Part shown: positions 59,026 through 64,000 of the stretch, one piece after another
How positions within the stretch are numbered: the stretch's first letter is position 1
Layout: each line of letters starts with the position of its first letter
Assembly: GCF_022682495.2 (NCBI RefSeq)
Contig: NC_071389.1
Location: forward strand, 186,853,556-186,917,555
Direction: 5' to 3'
Length of the DNA stretch: 64,000 nt
From: Desmodus rotundus
Taxonomy: Eukaryota; Chordata; Mammalia; Chiroptera; Phyllostomidae
The notes under the pieces: model-generated
Database searches by the model: none
The model's input: only the letters and a program-made list of their open reading frames with translations
What the model was told of the DNA's origin: nothing
Position numbers and translations under genes: made by a program

Positions 59026-59844
59026 GTAAGTATTTTTTAAAACAATTCTATGGTAATCAAATTAAAATTTGATGATTTATTTTTAACTCTGGCATTAGCG
59101 TTTATAGTAACTTGATAATGGCTTTTGCTTTTTGGATCATGTTAAGAATGGAAAACTTAGCTACCTGAAAGCTAGTAATTACTTGAAAGAAATATTTTGG
59201 TGGTAAATTTTGTTGAACTTGTGTTGTTATTATTTGGTTAAAATATAAGAATAGCTTTTTATGAGATAAGAAAATTTTTAACAAAGAAATTAGTCCCAAG
59301 CATGATTTCTTTTTGAATTAAGGATAGCTTTTCTATTTTATTTTCTTGGTTTAATGTGCATCTCTTTATTTAGCATATGTTGTATAAATAATTGCTATGA
59401 GTTTCTAAGGATTAATAATATTATTTTACTGAGGTGGGGTATCATTTTGTGAGGACAAGATAATATAACTGTTCCCCTTTTTGTACACACATACTCATTA
59501 TCTTATATTTTTATGGAGTATAAATTTTAAAATTAATGCAGTAGCAATCCTTGACATTTGCTTTTGTCTACATTAGAATTACTAAACTGTTTTCGAATAT
59601 ATTTGGATATATTTAGTTTGTTTTAAAGTGTTGAAAATATCTTTTTTTTCTTTAAATTTTTATTGTTAACATTTACCGAGTGTCAATCAAGTAGTAAATA
59701 AATAATGGTAAATTAAATAGTGGTAATTACTAAATAATTTTAGCTATAATTAGAAGAGAATGTTTACTGTATTTTCTAAGATGTTAAATATTTTCTAAAT
59801 ATTTCTATCTGATACTTGGGAATAGTAGTTTGACTGCTTACAAC

Positions 59845-60300
59845 AGAAATCTCCACAATAACAATGGTTTAAGAAAACGGAAGTTTATTTCACTTTTTTA
59901 TAAAAGATGTCTGAAGGTAAACATCCAGGACTGATATGATAACTCTGTGGTTATCAGATACCTAGGAGTTTTCTCATTCTGTTCTCCCATCTTATTTCTT
60001 GACCTCTACTCTCAAGATGGTTTATAGTCCAAGGTAGGTGTTATAGCTCCAGGCGTAAGGTCAGCATTCCGTGTAGCAGGAAGTAGTCAGGGAGCACAGC
60101 AGTCTCCTTTCAATGAGACATAGCTTTTTTTCTCTCATCTCGTTTCTCAGAGCTTAATCATATGGCCACATAAAGATGCTAGGGGGGATGGAGAATGTAG
60201 TCGTTATTCTGAATAATCACATGCCCGAATAAAATCGAAAGCTCTGTTACTAAGGAAGAAGTGGAGAATGGATATTGGTGGGTAGTTTGCTGTCTGCCTC
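59845..60300 (+). repeat. Ancient interspersed repeat, family unassigned
   Basis: CAATAACAATGGTTTAAGAA, GGAAGTTTATTTCAC, AAGAAGTGGAGAATGGATAT and TAATCATATGGCCACATAAA follow a word order I know from mammalian DNA-repeat copies, but I cannot name the family. Confidence 0.55.
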
Positions 60301-61763
60301 ACTGAGCTATGATGGACCGCCTTTGCCCTGTTGTAACTTTCTCAAAACACACATGCATCCTTTTACAAATGTACTCACACATGCACACCCACAGTGTGGT
60401 AAGGAACTTGTGAGTGAAGATGGTTGTTTTTGTTCCTCCCTAGTTATATTTTATTTTCTTGCCTGTAAAGATGATTTTTGACCACTTTTCACATAGTTAA
60501 TTTAGAGACGCTAATCAAACATAAGTATTAGGTGTAGGACCAACAAAGATTTGATGGGCCATGAGAGAATAATCTGCCTGAGGTCTTTGGGCACATTGTT
60601 TTCACCTTATCTTTTGCCCCTGTCTGAGTCGTGTAGAAAGTCTTCATTGAAGTGAACCACCTTGTAGTGTGAAATACATAAGGGTCTACGTTTGAGGGAG
60701 TTCTGTGTCTCCAAACGTCAGCGTGTCTTCTCTGCAGACCATCAGGAATGAACTGGAAACCTCTAAGATTAGGTAGTATACAAAGTAGAAAATTTTCTGT
60801 ATTTAAACCCAGTAAGACTAATAACTTGATCTCTGATACTCATATTTGCTCTAGGAAAATTTCCAGTGAGGGGAAAATGAGCAGAAAAAAAAAATCCCTA
60901 TATTGAGTTCTCAAAAATGCACTAAATATAATCCAAATTTATGCTGAAAGTGTTTAAAGATATGTATCAGAAAATTCCATGCAAGGCTGAATTTGAGTCC
61001 TGAAGTTTCATAATTCTGATAAAATTTCTTTGTTTCTTATTTATTGCAACCTCAATAAGGCAGGGATTAATGAAGTAAGATAAAGGTAAAATAAGGAAGC
61101 TCTGAGACTATGATAATTTGAACAATGCACTTTCTCTTTTAAAAGACTTCCTTACTTGATAATTCCTTTCCTGAGGGACATGGATGCAGGGCGCCCATAT
61201 CAGGCCTCGGCAAGAGCTTGCTTTCTCGTGAACTGAGCAGTTACCTGGAGGACAACTGATGCCCTCCGTGAAAGTACCAGGATTCCCTGACTCCGAAGAA
61301 GCCCACAAGTAGCTGAGTGGATGGGCTTACTGTTGGTGAGGCTTCAGAGACCACAGGAGAGCTTTTTCTTGGCCTAAGCAGATGACTGGCAGCCTGTTTA
61401 TTTCTCCACTGCTTCTCCTTAAGGAGTGGAGACTCTGTTTCAACTTGCTTTACTTGTAGAACTGTCATATACTTAAGGCACTTCAGCAGTCAGAGCTGAG
61501 CCCCAAAGAGCCAATGAAAAAAAGCAACAGCTGCTTAAGGAGTTTCCGCAGCCAGGGAGGGCGAGTCAGCTGAGGATGCACATGCCCCACAAAACGGTGC
61601 TGCTAGAGGAGAATGTCAGCAACAAATAATAAATACTCTAAGTTCAAGGATTCACCTGAATGTAAGACTTTCTATACATTAGAAAGAAAGAAGAAAGAGA
61701 AAAAATTTCCCAAAGCAACAGATAAATTCAGACCCAAATTAGTATCCTGAACATTAAATACAA

Positions 61764-62080
61764 TACACCGTATTTCACCATGTATAATGCGCTCCTGTGT
61801 ATAATGAGCACCCACGTTTTTGGCCCAAACTTTCAGGAAAAAAAATCATTTTAATTTTTAATTAATTAATATTTAGATACTTGTTCTTTGTATTGTAAAG
61901 GAATTTTAGCATTTATTTTTAAACATACTGTGTTACAAGAAATTTTATGTAACAAATAATTACAAAACACAAGAACAGATACAAGGGATTTCAGGTACTA
62001 CCCATGTATAATGCCTATCCTTATTTTTCCCTCAAAAATTTGGGTAAAAAGTACACATTATACATGGCAAAATACACTAA
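61764..62080. mobile_element. TIR-bearing MITE (CCATGTATAATG type)
   Basis: Ends ATTTCACCATGTATAATGCG and CATTATACATGGCAAAATAC are inverted repeats, and CCATGTATAATGCC recurs inside near 62002. About 317 bp, AT-rich core, no frame. Confidence 0.75.
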
Positions 62081-62914
62081 ATATTTAAAGCACAACGGGG
62101 GTGGGGGGGGGGAAGTCCGAAGATAAAGAAATCATGAGGAAAAAGTTAAGAAACTTGGAGTTTAGATCTAGAGGACTTAACATGCAAACGATAGGAGCCC
62201 CAGAAGCAGAACAAGGAACAGATGCACAAGAGGCCATAATTAAATAAATAATATTTTATCGTAACTACATTTGTTGTAATAAATATTTCCCTGAGTCTGC
62301 TGATTGAGTGCTTACGAAGTTTCAGGCTGTGAAAAGACATGTACCTAGGCATAATTTAGTAAAATTTCTGAACTTTTAAGGATAAAGAGAGTTATAAGTT
62401 TCCTGACAGAACAAGCTACTTAATAAAGACCAAACAATTAAATGGCCTGTCCTGAAAGAAGAGGACAGTGACCTAAGCATCTCATCCTCAGTCAATATAC
62501 CATTTATTAGTCAAGCTAAAGGAGGGATTTGTGAGGGTGTGCAAAAATGTAAAGAATGTCATCTTCATGCCTCGTGAAGAATTTATCTTTCCAGAGACTA
62601 TGATGACTAAGCAGATGGACTGGAACAGGTAGATACCCAGGGGAGGATGGTAGTTGAACAGTAAAACTTTGAGCATGCATGTGTGTAGTTAAAATTATAA
62701 GGATTGACTGGGCTTATGTGTGTAAAGTGGAAGGCTTACAGTAAGTGAGATTCTGATATTGGTGGAGAAGTAAAACTATTAAACATTGTAGTTGGGGTTA
62801 AGTAGCAGGCATTATTCCTTTAAAATAGTAATAGAGAAATATGGGTCTGAGTTGAGTACAGACAAAGTGAAGGCAACCATAAAATGGGATAGAAAAATAT
62901 AGTATGTTTTCTTT

Positions 62915-63365
62915 TTAAAAAATTAAAAAAAAATTTTGTTCAATTACGGTTATCCCCATTTTTCCCCCATTTCTCTCCCCTGCCCTACCCACCTCCTCTG
63001 TTGTGGGTATTCAATCCTCCCCCACCCCCTGTTGTCCTTGTCCATGTGTTCTTTATGTATGTTCTTTGAGGTGACCCTTCACCTTTTCCCCTTACCTCCC
63101 TCCCACCTTCCCTCTGGTTACTGTCAGTTTGTTCTTTATTTCCATGTCTCTGGTTCTATTTTGCTTGCTTGTTTGTTTTGTTGATTAGGTTCCACTTATA
63201 GACGAGATCTTATGGTATTTGTCCTTCGCTGCCTGACTTATTTCACTTAGCATAACAATCTTCAGTTCCATTCGTGCTGTCGAGAAGGGTAGGAGTTCTT
63301 TCTTTCTGCTGTGTAGCATTCCATTGGGTAAATGTACCACAGTTTTTTGATCCACTCATTTACAC
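62915..63365 (-). mobile_element. Bat L1 3' end, antisense
   Basis: A-tail complement and GTTCAATTACGGTTATCCCC lead into the C-rich 3'UTR and then the end of ORF2 (TTATTTCACTTAGCATAAC, GTACCACAGTTTTTTGATCC). 5'-truncated near 63365. Confidence 0.85.
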
Positions 63366-64000
63366 AGTACATTTTCTAAGTTAATAGGATAAAAATAGAA
63401 TGAGTAGCAACTTATCAAATCATCAAAATTACAAAATCAGTAAAATTAATAGTGCATTACAGCAAGCAAATATATTGCAGTTTTTATGCTTATCTCAGAA
63501 AGCTTTATGGTGTATTATTGAGTCCTTGTCAAATTATTAAGTCTAGGAAATTTACACTCTTAAAAACTTATTTAGAACTATTAGGAGGTTTTGTTTATGT
63601 GGGTTATATCTATTGGTATTTACCATATTAAAAATTAAAATTGAGATGTGTTTAAAATATCCATCAGTTATTTAAAATGCTGAAATAAATGTATAATGTT
63701 AATATAAATAGCACTGTATGAAGAATAACTATTTCCAAAAATAAGAAAAAATTGTGAGAATAGTGACTTTTTTTAACATTTTTACAAATAGCTTTAATGT
63801 CATGTGTGATAGAAATAGCTGGATTCTTATATCTACTTCTGTTTGATATATCATTTTGACTTAAGTATATTAAGAAAATTCAGATTAACATGTATACATT
63901 GCTGGAAAAGGAAGGACTTCCTGGATGATCTCAGGGACCTCAGTTTGGACCATATTTTGGGCCTACAGAACTGATCTAGAATAATGGACTTTACATGTTG

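Larger units (their letters stand above)
59026..64000 (+). other. PARPBP: PARPBP intron 3 (incomplete)
   Basis: Contains an old repeat (59845-60300), a TIR MITE (61764-62080) and an antisense L1 3' end (62915-63365). No further PARPBP exon was recognised, so the intron continues beyond the window. Confidence 0.7.

Noticed and set aside
59026..64000. Search for PARPBP exon 4
   Set aside because: No segment encoding a SQLLDFLSGK-like start after an acceptor was found on the plus strand.
1..64000. CRISPR arrays, prophage, operons or other prokaryotic systems
   Set aside because: The window is plainly mammalian; tandem repeats present are microsatellites, one 66-bp duplication and dispersed transposons.

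Overview
This is a vertebrate nuclear genomic window, almost certainly from a bat (probably Yangochiroptera). It is AT-rich, has long introns with GT/AG junctions, and carries bat-type tRNA-derived SINEs (VES-like), bat-type L1 3' ends, several TIR-bearing DNA transposon remnants (hAT-, mariner- and Tigger-like), and old mammalian MIR, L2 and MLT1 copies. There are no bacterial features.

Two genes are present, head to head. On the minus strand lies the complete coding sequence of NUP37 (nucleoporin Nup37, a WD40 subunit of the Y/Nup107-160 complex of the nuclear pore). It has nine coding exons between 45830 and 5227. I reconstructed all splice junctions; the exon phases close and give exactly 326 codons plus stop, the length I recall for the human protein. 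A probable non-coding first exon ends near 46993. On the plus strand lies the 5' part of PARPBP (PARI, PARP1-binding protein / C12orf48): a non-coding exon 1 ending at 47233, coding exon 2 (50886-51038) and coding exon 3 (58792-59025). The rest of the gene must lie beyond the right edge. The genes share a roughly 250-bp CpG-containing bidirectional promoter around 46990-47235, with ETS, CCAAT, TCTCGCGAGA-like and possible CDE/CHR elements. The same neighbour pair occurs on human 12q23.

Layout: 1-5080, intergenic 3' flank of NUP37 with a SINE, a hAT MITE and a 22-bp hairpin. 5080-47080, NUP37; its introns hold nearly all the repeats, including a >2-kb antisense L1 (24.9-27.0 kb), a decayed mariner (14.3-14.9 kb), paired mariner-like MITEs, a Tigger-like element, a sense L1 3' end (33.3-33.95 kb) and an unassigned CpG-rich segment (41.3-42.0 kb). 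47080-64000, PARPBP exon 1 to intron 3, with an MLT1 LTR split by another LTR-like insert, old L1/L2 pieces, two CpG-rich unassigned islands and recent truncated L1 tails.

The window looks like an ordinary mammalian two-gene locus. I found no evidence for a new multi-gene system. The points most worth checking are the bidirectional cell-cycle promoter, the hairpin at 3.45 kb, the CpG-rich orphan segments at 41.3-42.0 and 53.15-53.5 kb, and some unusual L1 insertion structures. Comparisons to human proteins are from memory, not from a search.
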